Below, piece by piece: positions 55,501 to 59,914 of a stretch of 64,000 nt of DNA. This stretch comes from Aradus depressus. Taxonomy: Eukaryota; Arthropoda; Insecta; Hemiptera; Aradidae. Positions within the stretch are counted from its first letter, which is position 1. The number at the start of each line of letters is the position of its first letter. Under the pieces are notes generated by a model. The model had not been told where the DNA came from, ran no database searches, and saw only the letters and a list, made by a program, of their open reading frames with translations. The stretch is from the NCBI GenBank assembly GCA_963662175.1, contig OY759221.1, positions 26,647,027 through 26,711,026 of the forward strand. The letters are read 5' to 3'. A program made the translations under genes and the position numbers.

Positions 55501-56351
55501 GACATCTTGAGAGGAAGACCACCCGGTACTCCGGATGAAATAAAAAAAAAATAGGATTTATTATGATGGCTATGTTTCAAGAAGTGGAGGGGTTGCAATT
55601 TGGGATTATAGCAAGTCTACTTTCTCTTCAGTCTCCTCCGAGGATTGTGTGGCAAGTGTGGTGAAGAAAGTGAGTGTAGGTATGGATTTGTGTGTGAATG
55701 AAATTTGAGTAGCAGTTACGCTTTTGTGTTAAGGGTAATTTTGAAAGTCTGCAAAAGGGTATTATTAGTATGTAAGAGAGGAGCTTGTTGTAGATAAAAA
55801 CAGCGGGACATCTCGTCTTATTGATAGTGTAAATATTATATGTTGCGATTTGTAAAAAAAAGGTAATACATTTTGACAAAAATAAAATAAAATGTCTTTC
55901 AAATAACATTGACAAATTAAATGACCGAAAGTGTAAATAAAGCAAACGAGATTTTTTTATTTTACTGGGTGGTGAGTTAATTTCTTGCGAGCAGTGCATA
56001 TATATATATATATTCAGTACATTTGCTAATTGTGCAAAGGTTGTAAAGATGAGAATAAAGAATTAAGGACAAAAAAATTAAATTAAAATAAAATATTACA
56101 ACTAAAAAACAATAAACTTTTTCTTGAACGCTTCTGAAAATAATTTAAAATGAGAAGTTTTCAACTATTTGTTTCTAACTAACACAATAAATAATAAATG
56201 CATACAACTTACTAATATGGTAAAGTATGAGCGAATCATCCGTTTTTCCTTTATACTTCTGAAAGGCAAAGTTTAAAGGTGCAAAAATTGTAAGTCCTTT
56301 GTAGTCTAGAAGAGTTTTGGCAATATTGTCTCGCTCCAACATCGCATAGAA
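24204..56351 (-). CDS. mfas: Fasciclin (FAS1)-domain protein, probable midline fasciclin, 5' end missing
   Basis: Eleven exons join in perfect phase on the minus strand: 56213-56351, 53722-53903, 52531-52661, 50385-50481, 48588-48765, 47238-47398, 37570-37812, 34709-34920 (or -34929), 33795-33957, 31639-31783 and 24204-24409. Two optional micro-exons lie at 30278-30310 and 27235-27279. Without these the partial product is 618 residues with four FAS1 domains, roughly 1-118, 119-290, 297-435 and 449-600. Hallmarks are the YH motif (LILYHI) and NGV[IV]H[VL]I-type strands (NGVVHLIHRP, NGIVHIIDHV, NGVIHVIDKV). The C terminus is hydrophobic (GFIFCLILSRYF), possibly a membrane or GPI-attachment tail. 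FAS1 proteins are extracellular adhesion molecules; four domains and the overall order fit insect mfas, related to TGFBI/periostin. The signal peptide and promoter are not in view. Confidence 0.85.
24455..24645 (+). repeat. tRNA-derived SINE, deleted in head and truncated
   Basis: Head-like AGGTAGATCAGAGG is present, but the B box is lost: CAAGATCGCGGT joins GGAAAAACCTTGAGCATGCC. The copy ends at GGGCTCCCACAG, lacking the 3' third. It lies antisense in the last intron of the fasciclin gene. Confidence 0.78.
24660..25195. other. AT-rich intronic stretch of mfas-like gene
   Basis: I see no exon, repeat or element. Confidence 0.5.
25204..26032. mobile_element. Nonautonomous hAT element with nested SINE
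   Basis: The terminal repeats GAGGGTCGGCAACC (left) and GGTTGCCGACCCCTA (right) are typical hAT ends. The element is flanked by exact 8-bp duplications GTTTAGAT at 25196-25203 and 26033-26040, the size expected of hAT. The interior has no transposase. It was later interrupted by a SINE at 25681. Confidence 0.88.
25681..25895 (+). repeat. Second SINE family (tRNA-like), nested in hAT, 10-bp target duplication
   Basis: A tRNA-like head (ATGGTGGCCGTGCGGGCTAG, then B box GAGTTCGAATCCCG) is followed by an unrelated body and a tail of AAAATA-type repeats. TCACCTCCAG flanks it at 25671-25680 and 25896-25905. It differs from the common SINE family of the window; a fragment of the same family lies at 51004-51088. 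Confidence 0.85.
26050..26882 (+). mobile_element. Second hAT-like element with degenerate transposase piece
   Basis: TAGAACCCGGATTTCCGTGC at 26050 is inverted near 26860-26880 (TTGCACGAAATCCGGACTCTA). Between them a short open frame (26257-26442) reads MLIDKFTKVLRKNSGYDQLK and LQFDIISKHIISKHYKRQ. It could be a transposase remnant, but I cannot place it in a domain. An 8-bp duplication is not clear. Confidence 0.55.
27235..27279 (-). CDS. mfas: Micro-exon B (45 nt) of mfas-like gene
   Basis: On the minus strand the exon is bordered by TATCTTAG and |GTAAGT, both strong. Length 45 and phase 1 at each end make it a cassette that can be included or skipped without changing frame. It adds SLKAQLARGIFIYTG inside FAS1 domain 4, directly before YYLEWDNEW. 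Micro-exon alternative splicing has been described for insect fasciclin I, so a regulated insert in a FAS1 domain is credible. No transcript evidence is available here. Confidence 0.65.
27290..28065. other. AT-rich intronic stretch
   Basis: I see nothing beyond A/T-rich sequence between the two micro-exons. Confidence 0.5.
28070..28121 (+). repeat. SINE scrap with large deletion
   Basis: CACCGGTAGCTC is joined directly to TTAAGCACGCTGTCCTTCGG and GGACGTTAAGCAATGGT. The B box and the first half of the body are missing. Confidence 0.7.
28420..28578 (+). pseudogene. Jockey-like reverse transcriptase fragment, left part
   Basis: One frame reads CSEATGVPLGSILGSFLYSI followed by YTSDIS. This matches the GVPQGSVLGPLLY-N-IYTSD block of Jockey-clade reverse transcriptases. 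The frame is interrupted at 28579 by a mariner element and appears to resume at about 29560. Confidence 0.65.
28579..29480 (+). mobile_element. Decayed mariner transposon
   Basis: Terminal repeats GTGATCAAAACGTTCCAGGA (left) and the inverted TCCTGGAACTTTTTTGGATCAC (right) flank the unit. The transposase pseudogene shows NESKRRASICVKLGKTF, QEDFGEECLS, CHEWYKKFK and NNPRTGCPSTSTDDDY at the N terminus. After an internal deletion near 29050 it continues LHHDNAPVHSALLIRDYC and a damaged DFFLF region. In-frame stops (for example in CLSR*RCHEW) and the deletion make it inactive. Confidence 0.85.
29540..29990 (+). pseudogene. Jockey-like reverse transcriptase fragment, right part
   Basis: Frames include TDLENSSTRLKLQ and ADVVSYLGLYIDKKLT followed by NPQIRLKRQ. 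This is the D-L-E...L..Q helix and the YLG..LD..LTW..H block that follow the catalytic YADD region in Jockey-type elements. Together with 28420-28578 it shows that the mariner landed inside this older retroelement, removing or displacing the YADD segment. Confidence 0.62.
30278..30310 (-). CDS. mfas: Micro-exon A (33 nt) of mfas-like gene
   Basis: On the minus strand it is bordered by TTTTTAATAG and |GTGAGT. Length 33 with phase 1 at both ends allows inclusion or skipping in frame. It adds KDDWNGTWHSG to FAS1 domain 4 and introduces a possible N-glycosylation site (N-G-T). It occupies the same protein position as the 45-nt micro-exon. Confidence 0.65.
30920..31110 (+). repeat. tRNA-derived SINE, 3'-truncated
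   Basis: Head with B box GTTCGAAACCCGG, then AGGTTTTTTATCTGG and GATAGTCCCAAGCCTG. It stops at CTAGGTAGGAAACAC and is followed at once by another copy in the same orientation. Confidence 0.82.
31135..31342 (+). repeat. tRNA-derived SINE, 5'-truncated with internal deletion
   Basis: It begins ATTCGAAACCCGGCCAAGG, includes GAGCACACGGTCCTTCGG, then jumps to the 3' part with AGAGCGCTCTGGTAGTAGGC. It is adjacent to the preceding copy; the pair may derive from one rearranged unit. Confidence 0.8.
31343..31630. other. AT-rich intronic stretch with (GA/TA) microsatellite
   Basis: It contains a short TATATA-GAGAGA tract at 31585-31610 next to the donor of the following exon. Nothing else is seen. 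Confidence 0.5.
31639..31783 (-). CDS. mfas: Exon of mfas-like gene: middle of FAS1 domain 4
   Basis: The acceptor CTCTCTTAG gives phase 0; the donor A|GTAAGT leaves one base. It encodes ARQILERHLVVADKSFSMAE, LVNMTVYEARQLPTVRDVV and KIRVKESDK. Its exit phase accepts either micro-exon or the last exon directly. Confidence 0.85.
32245..32330. repeat. Degenerate pair of hammerhead-like cores in inverted orientation
   Basis: On the minus strand 32249-32280 reads CTGAGAATGGCTTAAGCCGA then AGACGGTAGGT. On the plus strand 32304-32326 reads CTGACGATGGCGTAAACCGA. Both resemble the cores in the larger foldback element at 45.8-46.6 kb but have key mismatches. Confidence 0.45.
32513..33455. mobile_element. 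Foldback element, about 940 bp
   Basis: The arms 32513-32812 and 33139-33453 are reverse complements. Their outer ends read ATATGGGTAATTCCATGC (left) and GCATGGAATTACCCATAT (right). The inner region 32813-33138 is AT-rich and non-coding. The right arm has a small insertion (TTATGTTGATGCCTTCTG, near 33360). Structure and lack of an open frame fit a nonautonomous DNA element. It lies in the intron between the exons ending at 31783 and starting at 33795. Confidence 0.82.
33795..33957 (-). CDS. mfas: Exon of mfas-like gene: start of FAS1 domain 4
   Basis: The acceptor TTTTCAATAG leaves one base completing an Asn codon; the donor CAT|GTAAGT is phase 0. It encodes KTYQVGKPQGFNDQLDDMTK, RFTYFVPRDYAWSKLE and KKIFMHEYAYH. 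F-T-[YV]-F-V-P is the opening FAS1 motif. Confidence 0.86.
34189..34212 (+). repeat. Poly-C tract
   Basis: A run of more than 20 C residues, rare in this AT-rich context. It is either a low-complexity tract or an assembly-sensitive homopolymer. Confidence 0.8.
34709..34920 (-). CDS. mfas: Exon of mfas-like gene: end of FAS1 domain 3, with tandem acceptors
   Basis: The donor AA|GTGAGG leaves two bases. It encodes APTLTPRKNLYFNVINVNGN, VNATVIQPDIAATNGIVH and IIDHVLGVPFTTVGRKI. Two phase-0 acceptors sit nine bases apart (TTCCAG before 34920, GAGACAG before 34929), so Leu-Phe-Gln may be present or absent at the start. NGIVHIIDHVL closes the domain. Confidence 0.86.
34935..35780. other. AT-rich intronic stretch
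   Basis: No exon or element recognised. Confidence 0.45.
35785..36060 (-). repeat. tRNA-derived SINE, near full length with internal deletion
   Basis: On the minus strand the head has GAGGGCGTCGGTAGCTGA and B box GGTTCGAAACCCGG. The middle is shortened after AGGTTTTATTATCTGGGAAG, and the 3' portion carries CCAGAGTGACGAAAGAGCGC and AGCCCGGGCATGAG. Confidence 0.85.
36061..37565. other. AT-rich intronic stretch
   Basis: A more GC-balanced patch at 36650-36790 is unassigned; the rest is featureless. Confidence 0.45.
37570..37812 (-). CDS. mfas: Exon of mfas-like gene: start of FAS1 domain 3
   Basis: The acceptor TATGTGATAG and donor CAG|GTATGT are both phase 0 (81 codons). It encodes DREDGPLYKFYEVIRDTDGE, MRELTLFAPSNAAWRDSSL and RDILHMHLVEEKLPMERIV. 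L-T-L-F-A-P-S-N-A-A-W is the canonical FAS1 opening strand. Confidence 0.9.
37870..38525. other. AT-rich intronic stretch
   Basis: Nothing recognised. Confidence 0.45.
38531..38678 (+). repeat. Diverged SINE copy
   Basis: GGCGAAGTTAGCACAGAGGT and GATCCCGGCCGAGGCTTCTA, then TTGGGTATGCCATCCTTCGG. It is truncated after GTGAAATGGTGAAC and older than the other copies. Confidence 0.7.
39511..39568. repeat. (TA)n microsatellite
   Basis: Alternating TA with one interruption (CCTT). It is immediately followed by a SINE. Confidence 0.9.
39589..39720 (+). repeat. SINE with large internal deletion
   Basis: The head GGGCTCCGGTAGCTCAGAAG joins GAAGGTGAATAAACCTGGGT and the 3' end GGTAGTAGGCGATATGACC ... 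AGTCATAATAACTA. The B box is gone. Confidence 0.82.
39876..40107 (+). repeat. SINE 3' portion
   Basis: It starts at GGGGTAAAATAAACTTAAGC and runs through CCGTCCTTCGGATGGGATG and GCGCTCTGGTAGTAGGCG to CATAATAACTAA. It lacks the tRNA head. Confidence 0.85.
40110..40850. other. AT-rich intronic stretch
   Basis: Nothing recognised. Confidence 0.45.
40855..41140 (+). repeat. SINE with B-box deletion
   Basis: GTGCCTGCAAGTCAGAGGTA and CTACCTTTCTGAGCTTTAGA join directly to CTAGGAGGTGAAAAAACC. The 3' half is complete to GAGTCACAATAATT. Confidence 0.82.
41141..42425. other. AT-rich intronic stretch
   Basis: Nothing recognised. Confidence 0.45.
42430..42670. repeat. Foldback element with CTGAAGA...GAAA-type arms
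   Basis: The left arm (minus reading) has CCCTGAAGAAGGCGCACTCA, GTGCCGAAAGCTTGACAG, then TTTCCACAACTTTGTTTTAA. The right arm (plus) has CCCTGAAGAAGGCCGATAGC, TTGGCAGAAATTCCACAAGT and TTGTTTTATCGACC. The arms at 42432-42511 and 42597-42665 are inverted. They resemble the foldback family at 45.8 kb in layout but differ in sequence. Confidence 0.65.
43020..43060 (+). repeat. Repeat shared with the 20.7-kb inverted-repeat element
   Basis: AGACCGACGGGAGGGTCAAC plus surrounding bases match 20806-20840. The upstream context (GAGAACCTGTACCACTTCAC) is also related. Confidence 0.65.
43250..43553 (+). repeat. Diverged SINE copy
   Basis: ATCAGAGGTAGCATGCTAGC, B box GATTCGAAACTCGGCCGAGG, GTACGATGTCAGATACTCG and a degraded 3' half ending ACACAATAATTA. 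Confidence 0.8.
43555..44170. other. AT-rich intronic stretch
   Basis: A C-rich patch (CGATCCCCCGACCTCG, near 43755) is unassigned; otherwise featureless. Confidence 0.4.
44179..44225 (+). repeat. Possible DNA-transposon terminus fragment
   Basis: CAGGGTGTTTCAGAAGAAGT and GTCACGC resemble the 'GGGTGTTTCA' ends of some insect DNA elements. No partner end was found, so this is tentative. Confidence 0.3.
44396..44506. repeat. 110-bp palindromic MITE-like element
   Basis: CTATAATATTGGGCTCTAAT at the left pairs with TTATAATAGCCCAATATTAT and TATAGG at the right. The centre contains AATAAAACGGAA and its inverse TTCCGTTTTATT. Confidence 0.8.
45023..45220 (+). repeat. Dispersed repeat 'CTTCCCCAGAAC', copy 1
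   Basis: AAAAGTTGTCGGTGAATCAC, GGCAATGTACTTCCCCAGAA, CAACCGTTTGAGCTAAAAAT and the following 100 bases recur at 52740-52945. The first part recurs again at 61510-61620. Confidence 0.75.
45795..46606. mobile_element. Large foldback element carrying hammerhead-like cores
   Basis: The left arm 45795-46135 and right arm 46191-46555 are near-perfect reverse complements around a 55-bp loop. The right arm is longer mainly because its TA tract (46461-46506) is expanded. Each arm contains CTGACGATGGTGTGAAGCCG then AAACCGGTAGTT (plus strand 46429-46460; minus strand 45866-45897). This core is the kind of sequence found near the ends of Penelope-like elements and related repeats. The right flank to 46606 (CCACAATATGTCCGCGTTCC) also occurs in the arms of the 8.2-12.1 kb palindrome. 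Confidence 0.82.
46967..47080. repeat. Small inverted repeat related to foldback family ends
   Basis: AATATTGTCTTTTCACAAAATATATAT is partly inverted as ATATATTTTGTCAAATAGACAATATT. It resembles the terminal AATATTGTCTATTCCACTAA of the larger element. Confidence 0.55.
47238..47398 (-). CDS. mfas: Exon of mfas-like gene: end of FAS1 domain 2
   Basis: The acceptor TGTTGTTGTAG precedes two bases completing a Lys codon; the donor GAG|GTAAGA is phase 0. It encodes YVKSHTVVGDHQHPNGVVLA, EIVKANIPVRNGVVHLIHRP and LMVVDTTVTQFLE. RNGVVHLIHRPLM is the domain-closing strand. Confidence 0.9.
47425..47535 (-). repeat. Non-LTR 3' end scrap joined to SINE scrap
   Basis: 47430-47475 (ATCTAAGCATCCAATCCTTT) resembles the 3' end of the RNase H retroelement at 59930-59975. 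47481-47531 is a minus-strand SINE piece (AGCTCTACTGTGGG, TGCCTACCCAGGTTTAGTTA). Confidence 0.55.
47587..47990 (+). pseudogene. Non-LTR (Jockey-like) reverse transcriptase C-terminal relic
   Basis: Frames read NQVGYLRFHLDSRLTWNPHT, then, after a deletion and frameshift, DLSIPTVNELIKSRFQSFHR, NLSSHSNPLAQDL and SSRRLNRRW. YL.F.LD..LTW..H and the D-L-[NS]-I-P-T-V...H.NPLA pattern are typical of the end of Jockey-clade ORF2. Confidence 0.75.
48000..48585. other. AT-rich intronic stretch
   Basis: Nothing recognised. Confidence 0.4.
48588..48765 (-). CDS. mfas: Exon of mfas-like gene: middle of FAS1 domain 2
   Basis: The acceptor CTGATTTCAG gives phase 0. The donor A|GTAACT is weaker than others but its phase is required. 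It encodes PPPRPDKIDSIVIDGHVIPN, RILFTSPTEDGVEYNTLAYT and VKVTISFSSETDGKETR. I-D-G-H-V-I-P-N-R is the FAS1 H-box-like segment. Confidence 0.88.
48770..50380. other. AT-rich intronic stretch
   Basis: Nothing recognised apart from T-rich runs around 50016-50036. Confidence 0.4.
50385..50481 (-). CDS. mfas: Exon of mfas-like gene: FAS1 domain 2 opening strand
   Basis: A T-rich tract ending TTTTTTTTAG precedes one base completing an Arg codon; the donor CAG|GTATGT is phase 0. It encodes AFRQRVNYKGKQNVFTSEGK and NTFFIPVDEGFQ. N-T-F-F-I-P-V-D-E-G-F matches the F-x-P-x-[DN]-x-[AG]-F FAS1 opening motif. Confidence 0.88.
50940..51180 (-). repeat. Non-LTR 3' sequence interrupted by a second-family SINE piece
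   Basis: 50947-51000 (GTGCCAAACTTTCTTTAACC) and 51108-51165 (GATGTTCAAGTCGCGGTG) match, in order, 57773-57830 and 57902-57950 next to the Jockey relic at 57.6-58.2 kb. Between them, 51004-51088 is a minus-strand piece of the SINE seen at 25681 (CTAGCCCGCACGGCCACCAT). Confidence 0.65.
51185..52525. other. Intronic stretch with unassigned GC-rich blocks
   Basis: 51395-51610 and 52060-52330 are GC-rich. The second contains small inverted repeats (GGCGGAGC...GCTCCGCC; CCGGGGCC and CAGTCCCGG) but no recognised domain. 51700-51760 (TTTAAATCG.TGTGC.TCA) is a repeat shared with 58450-58520. Confidence 0.45.
52531..52661 (-). CDS. mfas: Exon of mfas-like gene: junction of FAS1 domains 1 and 2
   Basis: The acceptor ATATTTAG gives phase 0; the donor AG|GTAATA leaves two bases. 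It encodes VLHVLEGVLEPVKSILPDVQ, VINPNAYEFMNASENLDLEN and HRIR. V-L-H-V-L-E-G-V-L closes domain 1 and N-P-[ND]-A...F begins the next. Confidence 0.87.
52740..52945 (+). repeat. Dispersed repeat 'CTTCCCCAGAAC', copy 2
   Basis: AAAAGTTGTCGTTGAATCAT, GGGAATGTACTTCCTCAGAA and CAACCGTTTGGGCTAAAAAT match 45023 onward and 61510 onward. Confidence 0.75.
53061..53671 (+). mobile_element. Pogo/Tigger-type DNA element, nonautonomous
   Basis: The terminal repeats CAGTCAAAATCGTTTATAAC (left) and GTTATAAACGATTTTGACTG (right) are flanked by TA on both sides, the target used by this group. Inside, 53270-53462 keeps a transposase N-terminal piece reading RTRQQFTIEEQFGIICRVDS and GDSASSNAG, similar to the CENP-B-type helix-turn-helix start of Tigger transposases. 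The catalytic domain is absent. Its right end lies 50 bp from the donor of the next fasciclin exon. Confidence 0.85.
53722..53903 (-). CDS. mfas: Exon of mfas-like gene: FAS1 domain 1, second part
   Basis: The acceptor TAACTTTTCAG... region reads TCAG before two bases completing an Ile codon; the donor CAG|GTAACA is phase 0. It encodes NSAQMLNQLPYFVSSEFEGN, PPLWVTRTRHMNKDAIYINN and ARVVQHRSNYIQNNNIGKKQ. The segment [IV]-Y-I-N-N-A-R-V is the FAS1 H-box region. Confidence 0.88.
53905..56205. other. AT-rich intronic stretch
   Basis: Mostly featureless. A SINE 3' scrap lies at 54886-54919. Slightly GC-richer patches at 55080-55260 and 55440-55540 are unassigned, and a TA tract lies at 55998-56014. 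Confidence 0.45.
54886..54919 (+). repeat. SINE 3'-end scrap
   Basis: GTTAAAGCCCGGGCATGAGT and CACAATAACTAAC only. Confidence 0.8.
56213..56351 (-). CDS. mfas: First visible exon of mfas-like gene: start of FAS1 domain 1
   Basis: The acceptor TTTGTTACAG gives phase 0; the donor A|GTAAGT leaves one base. It encodes FYAMLERDNIAKTLLDYKGL, TIFAPLNFAFQKYKGKTDD and SLILYHI. T-I-F-A-P-x-N-x-A-F and the Y-H pair are FAS1 signatures. Because it opens with an acceptor, at least one further 5' exon with the signal peptide must lie to the right; I found none before 64000. Confidence 0.9.
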
Positions 56352-56498
56352 CTGTAACAAACACAAAATAGAGATTATAAGATTGATATGAATACATAAA
56401 ATATATGGGACACAGAATATAATAACTATAATTTTAAAAAAAGGAATCAAGAGTATGAAATACATATTTAACGAATAGACCGGTTTGCTTGAAAATGA

Positions 56499-56984
56499 AT
56501 AGATGTCTTCAGAAGATTCTGGATACACATATAACGTTTCCTGTAGACACCTTCATTATATCGGAAATTATCTGTTAGATTCAAATGAGGCTGAGTATGT
56601 CAGTCTATCTGAAGCTATTAAGGAAGCTATACATCTGAGAAGCTTATTGATAGAAATTGGTCTGAAGAAGCTCAGTAAAATAACAGTTTTCACAGATAAT
56701 AGAGGTGCTGAATGTATTGCCAACAACCCAGTTTTTCACAAACGTACTAAACATATCGACATCAAGTTTCACTTCATCCGAAGTTCAATCAAGTTGGTGG
56801 ACGTGCAGCATATACCTACGCAAGAGATGGTTGCTGATGTTTTAACGAAACCATTGGGTCGTGCAAATCAAGAAAATTGTGTCTATAAATTTGGTCTGAG
56901 AAGATTGATAGATTCTAGTGACGTACGTTTTGAGAGGGGAGTGTTAGATTCAAATCTTTCCACCAAATACGTCACGCCACATTA
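56499..56984 (+). pseudogene. Ty1/Copia retrotransposon RNase H, 3' fragment
   Basis: The open frame reads DSNEAEYVSLSEAIKEAIHL, RSLLIEIGL, VFTDNRGAECIANNPVFHKR, TKHIDIKFHFIRSS and VADVLTKPLG. The order S-x-E-A-E-Y, D-N-x-x-[AS], H-x-R-[ST]-K-H-I-D and A-D-x-L-T-K is diagnostic of the Copia RNase H C-terminal part. Reverse transcriptase and integrase are missing. A purine tract AGAGGGGAG (56933) precedes TGTTAGATTC, a likely start of the 3' LTR, whose right end I cannot fix. Confidence 0.85.
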
Positions 56985-57164
56985 ATGAGTATACTGGATT
57001 ATTATTATTATTATCAGTTGTTTAGTGTTGACATGTGATTGTCATATACATATACCGAAAAGTCTAGTCAATTAGGTAATCTATATGAATGTATTTCTGT
57101 TATATTAAAAGTTATTTTCTCACATAATTATTTGCTTCCACCTAAAAGGTATATCTTAACATTA

Positions 57165-57285
57165 TCGACAGATTGTTTTCTTCATTTTTGGAATCAAGAG
57201 GTCGGAAAAAATGAAATTCTATTGAAAACTCCGCATCGAATTTCTGACAGATTACCTAACTTCGTAGAGCTGGGGAAGTAAACAA
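57165..57285 (+). repeat. Dispersed unclassified repeat, copy 2
   Basis: Matches the minus strand of 6933-7045 (GAGGTCGGAAAAAATGAAAT, TAGAGCTGGGGAAGTA). Confidence 0.6.
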
Positions 57286-57596
57286 ATATCCGTTACTTGT
57301 GAATAAATAGGATATAATGTATAAATCAGAAATATGATTAACTATAGGTATCCAATTTGGAGGAGAATAGTTGAGTAGGTGTGGTAAGGTAATTCCTTGG
57401 GGAAGACTAAACACACAGAGGAGGGGGCTCCTGTCAAAGTCTTGTTAACATCACCCCTAACCATGCATAATACACCAGCTTTGACAAACATGGTTAGCTC
57501 AGTTCGTCTGCCATCAGGCTGGGGCTGCCATGGGCCCTACACAATATCATGCACGTTAGTTAACTCAATCAACATTTCAGACCTTCTTTTATATAA

Positions 57597-58187
57597 CTTT
57601 TTTTTTTGTATTTATTTATCTTAAGCCAAAACTATGCAAAAATGCACAACCAGCGACTGGGCTGACATATACTATACTAACATAATAAAAATAAATATGA
57701 CATGAAAAGCTTGAGAGAGGAAAAACACCCAGCGGTGAACCCTCATGGCATCACTTCATAACAGGAGATATCAATGCCAAACTCTCTTTAATCTTCTTGG
57801 GGGATTGTGGGGTAAGTTTGTACATAAGATTTTGCGAACTTCCGGATTGGTGTAAGTAAATTTTGGTGTAGGAACGTTGGTATAAATGTTAAATGGTTGT
57901 GATGTTCAAGTCGCGGTGTAAAGTCTTGTTGCTAACGTATGGTGGGCATTGAGTGATCAGTCGGAGAGTCTTGGATTGAAATACCTGTATTCTTTTGATG
58001 TTCAAAGTCTTGGCTGTACCATATATTTGTAAGCCATAGGTCCAGAGAGGTCGGAAAAGATAGGTATAACAATTCAGTTTTTGTCGAGTAGATAATTTAG
58101 AACGCCTATTCAAAATACTGTACAATAGTCTAAGTCGCTGGTCTAGTGTGAGTCGTGACGTCCGAGTGTGAGGGTTCCAAGACATTT
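57597..58187 (-). mobile_element. 5'-truncated Jockey-like non-LTR element with poly-A end
   Basis: On the minus strand it begins in ORF2 with SWNPHTRTSRLTLDQRLRLL, SKLSTRQKLNCYTYLFRPLW, TYGLQIYGTAK, RIQVFQSKTLRLIT and PYVSNKTLHRDLNI. These are the post-catalytic helices of Jockey-clade reverse transcriptase. It continues through a 3' UTR to a T run on the plus strand (57597-57609), i.e. a poly-A tail. Deletion after DLNI removes the extreme C terminus. A related 3' end is at 63754-63910. Confidence 0.8.
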
Positions 58188-58199
58188 ATATAACATAAC

Positions 58200-59070
58200 T
58201 TTATTTCTTTGATATAAATGCAATTATAATTAGATATATTTAACAAAGTGTCAAAAAATGAGTATTCCAACTTTACAGTTTTTATTAGTGGTGACTAGCC
58301 GGCTTTCAAGGTTTCTCTTATCACAAAGAAACCATAATACAGTTAAATAATAACAAGAGATCTTTTCCAAAAAAAACACAAGTTATAATATAACATATAT
58401 ATATTATCATGTACACTATCATTAAATGAAACTGTGTGTTTTTGAAACTCAAATGTTTTTGAAGTGAAAATTCATTTAAATCGATGTGCCTCACGAAACA
58501 CGAACTGTAATTTCGTCCAAGACGAACGAGCAATGGGAGTGATGCACAATGGAGTCAGCCGATAAAATAATCAGCTGTTCATCTTTTCGGACAGAATTTT
58601 AAATATTAAATAGCACTCTTTCTAAATACCTTAGCTTTCCAAGTAAATTCAATACGTCAATATTATCTAGTTATTTCAAGAGAATAATTTCCTCACTATC
58701 CGAAATCAGAAAATTGCTGAGCTGGGACATCAACACTGCGTCATCAGCGAGGACAATCAATCGTAAACAATCCGTAATAAATATTTTAAAGACAATATAC
58801 ATTTAAAATGTGTTCTTTGGGGGCTATAAACTTCAAATATTATAGTTCATTCCGCTTTAAAAAGGTAGTTTTCATATTTTTTAGACCTGTAATCTTTTGC
58901 CCCCAACAACTATCCCATTCTTCGAAACTTTTACTCATAAAATACTTTTCTCATTCACGTAAGAGGATATAAATCATATTCCACAAAGAAGATATCTTCT
59001 TCGTATGCTGTTTGTTCGCCAGAAAAACTTTTTTTTTCCAAACTTCATAATTTTATTTCATGCCAATGCA
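58200..59070. other. AT-rich stretch with a shared repeat
   Basis: 58450-58520 (TTTAAATCGATGTGCCTCAC, CTGTAATTTCGT) matches 51715-51760. Otherwise featureless. Confidence 0.45.
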
Positions 59071-59074
59071 TGCA

Positions 59075-59310
59075 AGTTATTGTGACACATGCCCGGGCTT
59101 TAACAACGCAATTCTGGTGGACATGAGCCCTTCTCTGTTGTGGGAGTCCTAAATTTTGCCTACTCAGGTTTATTCACCTAGGGTAGGGATCTTTTACGAA
59201 ACATCGTACAGGCTCGGAACCACCACCACTCAACGTCACTTCCTAAGCTCGACTGGGTTTCGATTCCACGATCATGAGCTCAGTAGACAAGCACGCTGCC
59301 TTTAGCGCCC
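59075..59310 (-). repeat. SINE with internal deletions
   Basis: Plus-strand reading starts GTTATTGTGACACATGCCCG, has GGTGGACATGAGCCC, AGTCCTAAATTTTGCCTACT, GTACAGGCTCGG and a decayed head ending TTAGCGCCCTC. Confidence 0.8.
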
Positions 59311-59914
59311 TCATACCAATATTATCTCATAGTGAGAGGAGAATGTATCTAAATTTATTGATTACAATAAAATGTACTTATGACTTACCCTTCTTTCTGT
59401 TTTCCTGAATGCCAGATGTACCTATTGATTAACCCTCCTCCTAAAAAATAGTGCCTTCATAATCTCGGGTAGGATAATTTAATTAAGAATAATATTAGCC
59501 TTCAGTCAGACTGTATATGTTAAGCCAGTAAAACATACTTTTAGAATACTATACCCAGTATTATTAGGGTTCCCTAGTTAGGTTGAGACTAATAACGAAA
59601 ACCTCATATCCATTTTATTGATTATCTCATAGAGGGGTCACTTTTTTTTTTTTAAACAAAGGGCAATCTTTATGCACTTATGGGCCGCATAATCCATCGG
59701 ATTTTCAAGCAAAGGGGAATATCAAAATATAGTTAGCTAAAGAGACACTAACGTTAGAAGAATAAAAACAATTCATATATCGTATCCATTAGTTCATATA
59801 TATTCTGTTCACTCTTCTATTCCTCGATTCTGAGTCTACTTATGACTTAAAAAATAATCCACACTGCAGTGAGTAATTATTTTTTCCTCGTACTCGAAAT
59901 AAGAACAGAGTGGT

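Noticed and set aside
59395..59440. Possible extra 5' exon of the fasciclin gene (minus strand, between CAATAG and GTAAGT)
   Set aside because: It has splice-like borders, but the short peptide shows no FAS1 or signal-peptide character and the ends could be chance in AT-rich DNA.
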